Assembly (NCBI RefSeq): GCF_029227915.1
Contig: NC_079880.1
Location: 17,686,001-17,750,000 of the forward strand
From: Hydractinia symbiolongicarpus
Taxonomy: Eukaryota > Cnidaria > Hydrozoa > Anthoathecata > Hydractiniidae
Direction: 5' to 3'
DNA: 64,000 nt
Numbering within the stretch: position 1 is the first letter of the stretch; every line of letters starts with the position of its first letter. The translations under genes were made by a program, and so were the position numbers. This document shows positions 22,347 to 33,455 of this stretch, piece by piece. The notes under the pieces were generated by a model that had not been told where the DNA came from, ran no database searches, and saw only the letters and a list, made by a program, of their open reading frames with translations.

Positions 22347-24650
22347 TCTTTATAATAATACGGAAATTGGCCCGTCTGTCTGTCTGTAACAGGCAAAGGG
22401 GATGTGTTTATTTTCCTTTAATCTAGCCGAAATTTTCTTTAAAGTCGCCGACAATAGTATGTCCATTTTGCCAGCGGGTTTACTTTCTTTACATCACGTG
22501 ATCAAAATGATGCAAATGATTTGCTGAATTAATTTTAACGGCTGACTACGGAACAGGGTTGGTTACCCTCGACACAAAACCAACAACAAAAGAACGGTCC
22601 CTTCGTCTTGAAAAAAGTGCAAAAATTGAAAAGGTAAAGTGGTTCAAAAAAGCATACATGAAGTGAAAAGTGGAGCTAGAAGTAGTAAAGTAAAGTTGGA
22701 GATAGAAAATGAATGCTAGAGTTTCAAGTGGATTGGAATTTAGAAAAAGTAAAGAACCGCGTTAGCTGGCATATATTTGTTTACATTTTTCGGATAATTA
22801 ATATGTCCCCTGGTGCGTAACTAATGTATTTAACCTAAAATTGAAAATGCTACTCTAAGCTGTTAGCTTGATACCAAACAAATTTGCTAGCGGAAGAGGA
22901 AATTTTGGTTTGTTAAACTCTGAAATGTCATAATTTTAACTATATTTAACTGGGTGTCCTAGCTACTGTAGCTAATGTTTTTTAACAATAATTATAATGT
23001 AACAAGCCACAAAATCTTTCAAGGAATTTTTGAACTTTTAGGATAGTGTAGACATTTTTATGCCCAACATAGAGTATCATTTTTCTTACGTTTTCAGGAA
23101 GCCACATGCACTATGAAAAGAGGAAGGTTTTTGTAAAATTTAATGTGTGTGCGTTAATTGGTTTTATTTTTACTGTTTTGTTTTGACATCCAGTTTAACT
23201 TTTGTGAGCCAGCCAGCCAGTAAGTTACCAGGTTATTTTTACAAGTGTTATTGATATTTTTACAAGTGTTGTTGATATTTTTACAAGTGTTGTTGATATT
23301 TTTAAAAAGGTTGTTGATATTTTTAGGGGGAATTTATTTTTGGTTAAAAATTTTAAAGAGAGGATCGTGTTTTTGTCCGTTTATATTATTCGTGTTGCAA
23401 ACTTCTGTTTTTATAAATTTTGTGCAAACTTTTGTGGAAATAGATCACATGCAATGTACTGAAAGAACAAATTTTTGTAGAATTGGTCTTCACTGTAAGC
23501 TGTTGTGTAAGCTATTATCTTTTTATATTTCGTTTTATAAACTTTTGTTGAGGAGACTCACTATATGTGATGTCATTTTTGCTGGAATAACATTCCACAG
23601 TTTCACGTTTTTGTTTGTTATAAGAATTTTAAAAAATTTTGTGGGAATAAATGTTTGTTGATGATAAAAAAATTGCTAAATGTTTTGACTGAAACTGTTT
23701 TTGTTTTTTACATTTTGTAATCTAATGAGTGAGGACTGTATGCACTGAAATGACTGATTTTTCTATAATTTGATGTGTTTCATAACCTTTTTTGTGGAAA
23801 ACTTATCGGTAAAGGCAATGTGCAACATGCTGAATGATTTTTGTTGATTTGGATGTGCTCCCCAAAAACCGGACCGTATACAATGTTTCCAAAAAAATGA
23901 TATTTGTTTATTTGAAATTTTCTCCTTCCTTATTGCTTTTTTGACATTTCGGTTTAAAATGGTTGGTGAAGGGCAATACGGATCATCATTCCAAAAAAAT
24001 GAGTTTGTGTTGTTAACCAATTAATTTTTGGAGGTGGGAGAGGATCGTATGCAATCGAATAAATGATTTGTTTAGATTTAAATTTATTTTTAGATTTAAT
24101 CGTTTTCCAAACTATGGTTTTTTTGTATATATAACCATTTGTAAAAGCTTTTAGGGAAAGGACAATGTTTAAAACTTAATTTAATTGAATAGTGCTTGCT
24201 CTTGCAAGCCTTTCTCTTTTGACAATTCGGATTAAAATATTGCAGGTTTTCAACGCAATCGTTTAACTAAATTTAAATTTTGAGATGTGTTATTTCTAAC
24301 TTTACTATTATTGTCGGTGTTGTATTTGTTAGTGTTGTTGTAGTCGGTGTTCTGACTGTTGATGTTGAAACTTTCTATCAACTAGATTTTACACTTTGCA
24401 AGGTATTGTTTTTGCATTTTGTGTAGGGGTTTCTTGGGAGTATTTCATGCGATTTCACATTTGACATTCTGTGTAAGATTTTAAGAACTTTTTTGAAAAC
24501 GGTCTTTTTTGCATTTCCAGGTTAATTTTTTTGGTAAAGGACAGTATTCAATATAATGAAATATTTGCTGATGTCATCAAAATTTAAATGACAGATCTTT
24601 TCTATTGCTCTTCTGCCTAAGTGGATTTTTCCACGGGCTTTATTGACTAG
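22347..24650 (+). mobile_element. Non-autonomous Helitron, copy 1
   Basis: The 5' end is TC (TCTTTATAATAATACGG) after a host A, and the 3' end is CTAG before a host T: the A|T insertion signature of Helitrons. A hairpin (GTGGA-TTTT-TCCAC, 24621-24634) lies 12 bases before CTAG. No Rep/helicase is encoded; the 138-aa frame at 23245-23661 is low-complexity. The element shares scattered blocks of homology across its length with the copy at 28553-35643. Confidence 0.8.
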
Positions 24651-25265
24651 TATAGTGATAATAAAATATGAAGAGTATGGTTCAATTTCGTGTTATTGAG
24701 AGATTTGTTGAATTATTGAGAGAAAAACGTTAGAGATAACTTTAACATGAAGAATTTAAATATATACTTAATTTGTAACATTTCGAAAATATTAACCAAT
24801 ATTACGAATTTTCTCCGCACCAAAATTTCTTCTCTTAAAAGGGTAGTAAACATTAAAATCTGAAAATCCGTAAAAGTTTTTTCTTATAAGCAACTCATGA
24901 AAAACCAACTAGATATACTTGATTTTAAGAGATTAATACAGAATTACAGTATCTATTTGCAAGTTCACTAGCAGTATCGGAACTACGGAGCAACTTCTAT
25001 CTTTAACTACATAAAAGTTACAAAAAAGCATGTATCATAAGAATTATAATATAAAAAGTATCGATTTTTATGGTCAAGATTATAAATTGCTTTTAAAAAA
25101 TATTTGTATATATATTTGTATATAGTAACAAAACAATATACATATTGTGCAAAATTGACAAAAACATGAACCTTTCCTTTTTTTGTGTTCTCACTTGAAA
25201 GTTCATCTTACTTGTTCCTTGTTGACTGAAGTTATCCCCATTGGGTGTTTGCCCATGTAAACTAT

Positions 25266-25620
25266 TTACATACTCCGATAATAACCCTGGTGGATTGGTG
25301 GTGTCAACTGATGATGTATATTTTGATAAAACATGTTTTGATTTGTAGAAGCTTGAAAAGACATAACTTCTGCTAATTTTTCAAAACGATCTACTAATTC
25401 TCTCAGCCATCTTAACCTTTTTACTGAAGATGAAAAAATTTTAGTGGATTCTTTCATCGCAACCGCCATTTCCCTGCGAAGCATCGCATCTTCTTTTGAT
25501 TTATCAATCAAAATATTATTAAGCTGAGCAGCGCAGATAAGCCACGTTTAAGATGTTTACGTTTATTATCTACTAGGGCTGAAATGGAAAACTTCCGTTT
25601 TTGTTTTATCTGATTGGTTA
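25266..25620 (-). pseudogene. C-terminal part of a Myb/SANT-like Harbinger accessory protein
   Basis: The minus frame reads IDKSKEDAMLRREMAVAMKESTKIFSSSVK, the helical C-terminal part of the Myb/SANT-like DNA-binding proteins that accompany Harbinger transposases in invertebrates. Upstream and one frame over are KRKFSISALVDNKRKHLKRGLSA and an acidic TATEEDVISPIS segment. At least one frameshift separates the parts and the N-terminal SANT helices were not found. Confidence 0.5.
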
Positions 25621-26643
25621 CTACTGCTGACATGTTTTGAGATGGGAGAAATTACATCCTCCTCAGTGGCCGTAGAACCCCCTTTCTCATTGTCAGCTAT
25701 TCCTGGTAGTGTGTTGTTGTTGTTGAAATCAAATCGATTGTTACTGTATTCTCAGTATCTACACCGTTTGGTAACGGTTCCACATTGCCCCAGATATTTT
25801 TCAGAGAATCAAAATGGGTAAATACAATTTTCCCACTGCAAGATCTTGTACCAGTGATAATTGCTTTCGAAAGATTTCTTATATCTTTTCTTGCACTCTA
25901 CTCTTTCCCTTACTGATTCTCAAGTTGTGAAGTTTCATTTCCTTTTTTATTTGTAGTACTTTTTTCATGGGACAATGTTTCTATGTAGTTGTTGCTGTCA
26001 ACAGCACCATATAACTCCACAATGCCACCCTCGTATATAGCAGCCAGCCGGAGTATAGAAGAGGTTTGTCCCTATCGAAGTCGAGGCCATTGAAACGGCT
26101 TTGTCTTCTTTTCGCCCATTTTGTTTATCCTGTACAGACATCGCACACGCGCACTACAATACTATTGATCCCGGTTCGCCTTGTCGGAACTGTCATATAG
26201 AAAATTTTCAGTCCGTTTTGCCGGTATCCTGCTTTTACAAAGCGACATCCCGGTTAGCTGCGCCAGCTCCGTTCTCATGTGATAGCAAGTTGTGTTTTGT
26301 GAGAATTTGTTAAGGAAGGTGAGATCTGGACAAACTGAGTCTGCCTGCTTTGCCGGGCTGATTTTTCTCATGTGATAGCCCCTAAATGTAGATCTGATAT
26401 TATTGTGGAGATTCTAAACGTGATAAGATGTTAATTAATGCAGCACAAATAGAAGCACTTCTGCTTTCCCCTACACATCTACAGAATATCTTCCTGAAAA
26501 AGCCTGGATAATTTCACACTTCATGTAGTTGATTAGAACATTATTGAATCACTTTTTCTGTTTTTAATGACGCCAGCGTAACACTAAAACAAAATTACTG
26601 GTATTTGATAATAAGTTTAGTAAACAAGGTATTTACTGTTTAG

Positions 26644-28223
26644 GAGTTTATTCTGAAAGAAATTGCTGCATGCGACAGAAATTTTACTACATTACAGGCC
26701 CGGTCGGGAAAATTTACCCCCGCTAGCGCTAAATCGCTCACATAAATTAATCTGCGTGAGCGATCCACGTGCGATCACAAAAGCTCGTACAAATTAGTTT
26801 GCGTGAGTGGTCAATGAAACAAAAAGTACGACATGCACATGCTTGATCTGTTAAATAATCTTATTTAATCATTGGTTAGATCATCTTCTTCCAACTTCTG
26901 CTCTTGTTTCTTTTTTTGTAGGTGCTGCATCCAGTGGTGATATCGATGATCTTGTGACATACCCGTCTTACACCTCCCAGAGCAAACAATCGGAAAAAAA
27001 GGTAATATACAACTATACTGTTGAATTTCAAATTTTGGTTTATTGAAGTAGCAATTCATGAAATATAATGTTGCTAGTTATTGGATTTAATTTGATGTGA
27101 TTGATGAAAAAACGGTTTCAAAAGAAAAGTTGTGAATGTTAGCAGGCATTTACGTTAAAAGTTAGTTACATCTTGTTCGTTTGTTCGGATTGCGTCTTGT
27201 ATTGTGTTTTTTACACACGTGTTAAAAACTGTTAACATACAAAAATACAAAAACCACCACGTTGCCTTTTCATTATAAAATAAGAAGCTAAGACAAGCTC
27301 AATAAGAACACTCTATTATGGCCACCCGGTTGTAAAAAGATCAATTACTACAGACTCCAACGTAAGAAACACAAAATATTATTGTGAATACCAGAAGTAT
27401 AATATAATAGGCTCCAATATTTCTGATTCTGTACTACAAGTTTTTTAAACTGAGCCTTTGCTTTTTTTAAGATACCTTCAAGGCATTCGTATCACTAAAA
27501 CCTAAGGCTAAGATGAGTTTTTTTAACCAATTTTCACGTCACCAACTTATGCTCGGTATGCTTTTCTGTTAAAAGACGGACAAGTTTTCGATGCCTAAAG
27601 TGGCATAAGTTGTCAATAGACTTTAGTCAAAATCAAGTTCAGCAGACTTTTTATGTTCCCTGTGCCAATATTTCGCCAAACACGAAAAATTCAGCAGAAA
27701 CTACCCAGGCTACAAGCGAAAATGTTTTTATAGTTAATCAAATATGTTCCAACAAACTTCCAACTATAGATACTTTGTGATGACAAGCAAATAACAATGC
27801 AGCCGTCAAATGGGAAGACCAATATAAACATTTTGACCAAAAAAAAGGTTTTTTTTATCTTTTTTAGCAACTTTTATTTCAAGTTTTTAAATTCGATTGT
27901 AAAAGTTTCATGTAACAAAATGACTATGTATCAATTATTTACTGGTTTCAAAAGTCCAATGTGTTAAATATGGAAAGCTACTTTTGAGTAGTTTCAGAAC
28001 ACAACTTTAGTCACAATTGTTTTAGTGAACGGTAAGGTTTACAGTTTCCATATTTGTACAAGTCATAATCATTCGTATTTATGATGCAACAGAAATTAGA
28101 TTGCGTTTAGTTTTAAAAATCAAAATTTTGTTACAGAACGTTAAATTCCAAGGATTAATTTCAGCATTGGAAAAACGCAGTTATATAACGGACACGATAT
28201 CTCATGGCGACTCTAAATTCATG
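26644..28223 (+). other. POLB: POLB palm-domain exons, one truncated
   Basis: The exon from 26644 reads EFILKEIAACDRNFTT, aligning with the strand before the GSFRR motif, then breaks off at CAGGCCCGGTCGGG, which looks like a transposon end. The next exon (26922-27001) gives GAASSGDIDDLVTYP, which keeps the first two catalytic Asp (D-I-D), and the third (28137-28223) gives ALEKRSYITDTISHGDSKFM. Acceptors TTTTTTTGTAG and TTGTTACAG are good. Exons beyond KFM up to the C-terminus were not found before 42849. Confidence 0.7.
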
Positions 28224-29963
28224 GTATGATATGTTTACAATACATTTTTGCAGTTGTCACATAGCCTTAAGAGAAATGTTTAAAATTCTAAGAGAAAATG
28301 CTGTTCAAGCTTCAATACAATTAATACATGTTTTTAGTACCACCTTCATAAGTATTTCACTAAGTTGAAAATGGGTAAAGTGTAAACTTACATGTTGAGT
28401 TTCACATCGAGACTGGTTAAATAAAAAACATTATTCTGGCTTAGAACGTGTCAAAAAAAATTTAGAAGAAGTACAAAAATTTAGAAGAAGTACATCAGAA
28501 AATTACAGTGTATCAACATGCATAGTTTTAATGACATAAATAAATATCTATATCTCTTATAATAATACGGAGAGTGTGTCCGTCTGTCTGTGACAGGCAA
28601 AGTGGATATCTTTATTTTCCCTTCATATTGCAGAAATTTCCTTTAAAGTCTCCGAAAAAGTTATATCCACTTTGCTAGCGGCTTTACTTTGTTTACATCA
28701 CGTTATCAAAATGGAGCAACTTGATTTGCTGAAATAAATTTAACGGCTTTCTTTACAAAAATGGTGTCCCTCGAAACCGAAATAAACAACAACAAAAGAA
28801 CGGTCCCTTTGTCTGGAAAAAAGCGCAAAAAGTAATTCAGAGAAAGAAAAGTCCAAGAAGTGAAGTAAAAAGTGGTAGCTAGAGCTAGAAGTAAAGTAGT
28901 AAAGTTAGAAGTAGAAAATAAAGGTTAGAGTTTGAAGTGGATTTGAAATCACAAATAGTAAGAACTTCAAACGATTAGTTTTTATGCCACTGGAGTAAGC
29001 AGACTCGCATTTTCCAAGAAAAACCTCAAATTCTTGAAGTTTTATATTTTAGCGCTTTTTTTAAAAAAAACCTAGCCACCATAGTTTACATTTTGTTGCA
29101 TAATTAATGTATTCCCTGGCGCGTAACTAATGTGTTTGTCCTAAAATTCAAAATGCTACGCACTAACTAACAAACGGGAAACTTTGGTATGTTGAACTTA
29201 CTGCTCACTGTAATGTTATTATTCTTACATTACTATTGTTTCTCTTTATATGTGTTTTACTAAGCATAAATAGCTAGCTTTAGTTTTAGCTAAGTGTTCT
29301 CAGTTTAAGTATATTTAACTGGGTGTCTTAGCTACTGTTAGCTAGCTAATGTTAGCCTCCAATGCCTTCTCCCTCATCCCATGGTTAGCTCTAACCTATG
29401 ACTTATATTGTTATTCCTCTTTTTTAATTATCTATAGCTAGCTACCTTAGTTTCCAAACTTCTTTTCTTTTATGAGTAAGAATGATGATGTAACAAGCTA
29501 GCTAGCTACCTACAAAATCTTTCAAAGACTTTAACTTTTGCAGATGTATTTTATATTTCTTTTCGCATTTCCTGTAAACTTTACAAAGGGACCACGTGCA
29601 TTGTGACAAGTAAAATATTATTTTTCCAGAATTTAAAGCGTGTGTGTTAAGTTATTATTATTATTATTATTATTAAAAGACTATATTCTGGCATATCCAT
29701 ATACAAATATACATAGCTCTTCATCCAGAAAATTTTAAACAAGGAGATTAATAAAATTTAAAATATATGTATATATATATACATTATGCTTACACTAAAA
29801 GAAATTTCTAATATATATTAAAAAAAAATACTAATAATAATATTGTTAAAAGAAACGGACGAGAAAACAAAAACAAAAACAAAAACACAGAAGAGAAAGT
29901 GCGCGATTTGAGTAAGGAAAAGTCAATTAACGCATAACAACAGAATGATCCACAAAAATTTAC

Positions 29964-32900
29964 TTAAATTTCTTTCAGTAAAAATAGTTTTGTCTCTCTT
30001 TTAAATGTTATCAGCTTTTTAATCGAGCGAATGTCTTTAGGAAGTCGATTGAAAGACGTAGTTGTTACATCTTCGAAAGTGTTTTTGCGAAGTGATGTCT
30101 TTAATCGAATTTCGTCAGCATTTCGAAGAGTTCTTTTGTGAACAACAATTTCATTTTTCAAATACTTTGGCCAATTATTCTGATGAACACTTTTAAAGGC
30201 TGTGATCATCAAATGCCATTCTCGTCTTTGTTTAATAGGTAACCAACCTAAACGTGTTATATCTTCAGTATGGCTGTACTTATTCCATACAAAGCTGGCT
30301 GCACATATCATCACTTTATGCAGCTTTCGGATTTGGATGGCTGTTAATGGAATATAAACAGTGTCGTTAAAGTCTAATTTTGACAAGACTAGCATTTCAG
30401 CTAATTGTTTTCGTAACTTAAATGGTGCCATGCGTTTTAGTTTACGTAATATAGATAAGATGCCATGACAACACGATACTACACTCTGTACATGATCATT
30501 CCAACTTAGGTGTTCATCTAATTTAACACCCAATACAGACCATGTTGGAACTCTTTCAATCTGGAAGTCATCCAGTTTGATATCAGTACAATCGAGGTCG
30601 TTGAGATTGTGTCGTTTTGACATTTGTGATGTTGAAAACACCATTAACTTTGTTTTTTCCTTGTTCAGAACAAGATTGTTATTTGTAGACCATCTTTGAA
30701 GTTGACTTATATCTCCGTTTATTTGTTCCTTTGCCTTCGCAAGATTATTTAATTTTGTGGACGTAAACAAAGTGGTGTCGTCAGCATACTGTAACGTACT
30801 CATTGTCAAGTTCATTTCCAGGTCAGTGACGTATAAATTGAAAATAACAGGGCCTAATATTGACCCTTGCGGCACACCAGATGTGACGTTACAAAATTCA
30901 GAGGTCTTATCATTAATTCGCACAATTTGTTTTCTGCCACACAAGTAACTCAAAATTAGTTCAACAAACTCTTTGGAAAAACCGATTTGGTTGAGTTTCC
31001 TCATTGTAGTTTCATATTGAACAGTATCAAAGGCTTTCGAAAAGTCAGCTAATACTACAAGACTGATTTCGTTTTTACTCATTGCTTCTTTGATATCCGT
31101 TCTAAGTTTCATCAACAAAGTAGTCGAGGAGTGTCCTTTTCGGTACCCGGACATCGTTTCGGAATATAAAGATTTCTCATCGATAAAGATTATCATTTGT
31201 GTAAGGATAAGACGTTCAAATACTTTGGATAAAATAGGAAGGATGGAGATCGGTCGTAGTTCTTTTATTGATGTAGGAACATTCACTTTTGGAATAGGTG
31301 CGACTCTTGCCACTTTCCATTGACACGGGAAGCATTTTTTCTCAATGCACGTATTTATAATATGTGTTAGAACAGAAGAAATTTCATTTGCTAGTAATTT
31401 AACATATTTCACTGGTATATCATCAAACCCAGTTGATATATCGTTACGTAGTCCTTTAAGTTCTTTAAGTACCTCCTCATACTTAACATGTCTGAGTTGA
31501 AACATTTTGGAAGTCGATGGTGGTAATGTTTGGAGTACTTCCTTTAAATCAATTTCAGATTTTGGAATTGATCCAGTAACTCGCTCAGCTGTTCCGGCAA
31601 AAAAAGTGTTTACACTATCAGCGTCAAAATGAAGAGGCTTCGAAGGAGGATGTAAAATTCGATTGATAGTGTTCCACACTTCTTTCGAGTTTTTAGAACT
31701 AAGTGCTTTTCTATAAAAGGAAACTTTAGCTTTCTTGATCTTTTTCTTAACAGAGTTTTTAAGTTGTCGAAATTCGTTCCATATCATTTGATCGTTAGTT
31801 TCATGAGCAAGTTTTCGAAGTTTATTTCGCTTCGTTTGGTCACTTTTTATGTTTAAAGTATGAATCCATGGAGATGGTGGTCTTGTTATTTTTGTTCTTC
31901 TTAACGGGGCATGTCTATCAATGCAATCTTGCATGAACTTGTGAAGTATCTCCACTTTTTCTTCTGGATCATCTATAGCGTATATAACTGATATCGGTAG
32001 GTTCGAGAAATCCGACACAAAAGATTCCCTATCAAACTGTCTTTCATCTCTTATCATTTTATATCGAGGTTTAAACTTATCGTATTTAATGTTGATGATA
32101 GCGTAAGGTCCATCATGGTCACTAATAGTTTCGCATGGTAATACATCAGTATGTGCGATTTTGGTATTATTGTTAATTATCATATGATCGATCAATGTTG
32201 CGCTTAAAGGAGTCGTTCTGGTTGGCTTTGATACTATCTGTTTAAGGTTGAATGCAGATAAAATATTGTTGTACTGTCTTACTTGGCAACATTCTGGTTT
32301 GAGAAGATTTATGTTTATGTCCCCTGTTATAAGTAGCAGGCCATCCCATGTTGTTTGGATATAAGTTATCAAATCTTCAAATTTGGTTAACCAGTCAGAA
32401 AAGGAGATGATTCTTTCCGAGCGGTATATGACCCCAAGAAGTAGTTTACTATGCTTGTTTCGGCCATCTACCTCGATCCATATATGCTCTAAATTTTCGT
32501 ACATATCATTAATATCCTTTCGAATGCGATATTTGATCAAACTGTTCACATAAATTCCAACACCCCCTCCTCGAATTTGGTCTCTATTCACATATTCCAT
32601 TGAGTAACCAGGTATACGGACGTATTCCAATAAATTAGCATTATTTTTTAGCCATGTTTCGGATAAGCAAACAATGTCGAATGGGTGGTCATCCAATAAT
32701 ACCAGTAAATCGTTAAAATTAGATGTCATCGATTGTGTGTTTATGTGCAGTACTCTCAATTTTTGATAATGTTCATGCAATGCGTGTTGATGACTGCTGT
32801 ATGTTGCACCTGAAATAGTTGATGAAATAGTTGAATTCAAATCATTCTCTCGCGCAAACGGCATTAATAAGTGTGTACAGTCAGTACATGTCAACTTTAC

Positions 32901-33455
32901 CGGAATACAATTCATTATGGAATGTGTCAAGTTGGTATCGGCACATTTTGCATGAGTTTGATTAAAACACATTTCACAGGCGAGCTGCTTTTGATTTCGT
33001 CTGATAGTTGCTCTACATTTAATGCACTTAGTTGCTTGGGGTTTGGGCCCTGGGTTGGTTTCCACGTCGCCACTTTGCAAAATAATATTAAATGTAGCAC
33101 ACGTATTGTTATAATAGGAGACTCTTGCTTTACCTCTTTTAATAACGTAACTATAGCTTCTGTCACCTTTTACAATCGTTCCATTTATTTCAATGGTCTC
33201 AATGCTATCGTTAAAATCAATACATAAAGTAATTAGTGATGTTATTAATATTACGGCATAAGACATTGTGGTTACCATGGTGATATAGAGTGTTGATAAG
33301 AAGTTTTGCAAATTGTTGCAATTTGCCGGGACGTGTAATACCCAAAAACGTTTAAACTTTCTGTATATAAACCAACTAATCCAAAATAATCTTTGTATAA
33401 GCAATAAAATTACTTCGGAATGTATAAGAGTCGCAATTTTCGTCGATAGCCACAA
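29964..33455 (-). CDS. LINE polyprotein: hydrophobic leader, 2A motif, PHD finger, endonuclease, RT
   Basis: Order in the 1163-aa frame: hydrophobic segments at 1-35 and 60-80 (the second start, MVTTMSYAVILITSLITL, looks like a signal sequence); GDVETNPGP at 129-137, the 2A ribosome-skipping consensus; a C4HC3 PHD-type finger (CIKC, CEMC, HAKC, CTDC) at 144-193; APE-type endonuclease at about 233-457 with SETWL, GDININ and SDHDGPYA; reverse transcriptase at about 715-975 with SLVVLADFSKAFDTV, SGVPQGSILGP and YADDT at 890-894; and the C-terminal region to 1163. All key residues are present, so the protein may be active. In other LINEs with this motif the leader is released during translation and may direct export; applying that here is inference. 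Confidence 0.9.
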   Translation of the reverse strand: MWLSTKIATLIHSEVILLLIQRLFWISWFIYRKFKRFWVLHVPANCNNLQNFLSTLYITMVTTMSYAVILITSLITLCIDFNDSIETIEINGTIVKGDRSYSYVIKRGKARVSYYNNTCATFNIILQSGDVETNPGPKPQATKCIKCRATIRRNQKQLACEMCFNQTHAKCADTNLTHSIMNCIPVKLTCTDCTHLLMPFARENDLNSTISSTISGATYSSHQHALHEHYQKLRVLHINTQSMTSNFNDLLVLLDDHPFDIVCLSETWLKNNANLLEYVRIPGYSMEYVNRDQIRGGGVGIYVNSLIKYRIRKDINDMYENLEHIWIEVDGRNKHSKLLLGVIYRSERIISFSDWLTKFEDLITYIQTTWDGLLLITGDININLLKPECCQVRQYNNILSAFNLKQIVSKPTRTTPLSATLIDHMIINNNTKIAHTDVLPCETISDHDGPYAIINIKYDKFKPRYKMIRDERQFDRESFVSDFSNLPISVIYAIDDPEEKVEILHKFMQDCIDRHAPLRRTKITRPPSPWIHTLNIKSDQTKRNKLRKLAHETNDQMIWNEFRQLKNSVKKKIKKAKVSFYRKALSSKNSKEVWNTINRILHPPSKPLHFDADSVNTFFAGTAERVTGSIPKSEIDLKEVLQTLPPSTSKMFQLRHVKYEEVLKELKGLRNDISTGFDDIPVKYVKLLANEISSVLTHIINTCIEKKCFPCQWKVARVAPIPKVNVPTSIKELRPISILPILSKVFERLILTQMIIFIDEKSLYSETMSGYRKGHSSTTLLMKLRTDIKEAMSKNEISLVVLADFSKAFDTVQYETTMRKLNQIGFSKEFVELILSYLCGRKQIVRINDKTSEFCNVTSGVPQGSILGPVIFNLYVTDLEMNLTMSTLQYADDTTLFTSTKLNNLAKAKEQINGDISQLQRWSTNNNLVLNKEKTKLMVFSTSQMSKRHNLNDLDCTDIKLDDFQIERVPTWSVLGVKLDEHLSWNDHVQSVVSCCHGILSILRKLKRMAPFKLRKQLAEMLVLSKLDFNDTVYIPLTAIQIRKLHKVMICAASFVWNKYSHTEDITRLGWLPIKQRREWHLMITAFKSVHQNNWPKYLKNEIVVHKRTLRNADEIRLKTSLRKNTFEDVTTTSFNRLPKDIRSIKKLITFKRETKLFLLKEI
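33045..33068 (-). other. 2A-type ribosome-skipping motif DVETNPGP
   Basis: The codons GAC GTG GAA ACC AAC CCA GGG CCC give D-V-E-T-N-P-G-P, matching the D(V/I)ExNPGP consensus at every fixed position. Skipping would occur between the final Gly and Pro, releasing a 136-residue leader from the PHD-endonuclease-RT protein. Whether it works in this host is untested. Confidence 0.9.

Larger units (their letters stand above)
21444..26383 (-). mobile_element. PIF/Harbinger-like TIR element with nested Helitron
   Basis: The ends GGGGCTAATCACACGAG (left) and GGGGCTATCACATGAG (right, minus strand) form terminal inverted repeats. Flanks TGA and TAA could be an imperfect 3-bp target duplication as in Harbingers. 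Inside are a Myb/SANT-like gene relic on the minus strand (25266-25620) and a plus-strand fragment (21571-22010). The 2.3-kb Helitron at 22347-24650 is nested within. No DDE transposase is visible, so it is non-autonomous. It sits in the large POLB intron between the exons ending 21350 and starting 26644. Confidence 0.55.

Noticed and set aside
23245-23661. 138-aa ORF with LLIFLQVLLIF repeats
   Set aside because: Produced by a short TTGATATTTTTACAAGTG tandem repeat within the Helitron; not a protein gene.
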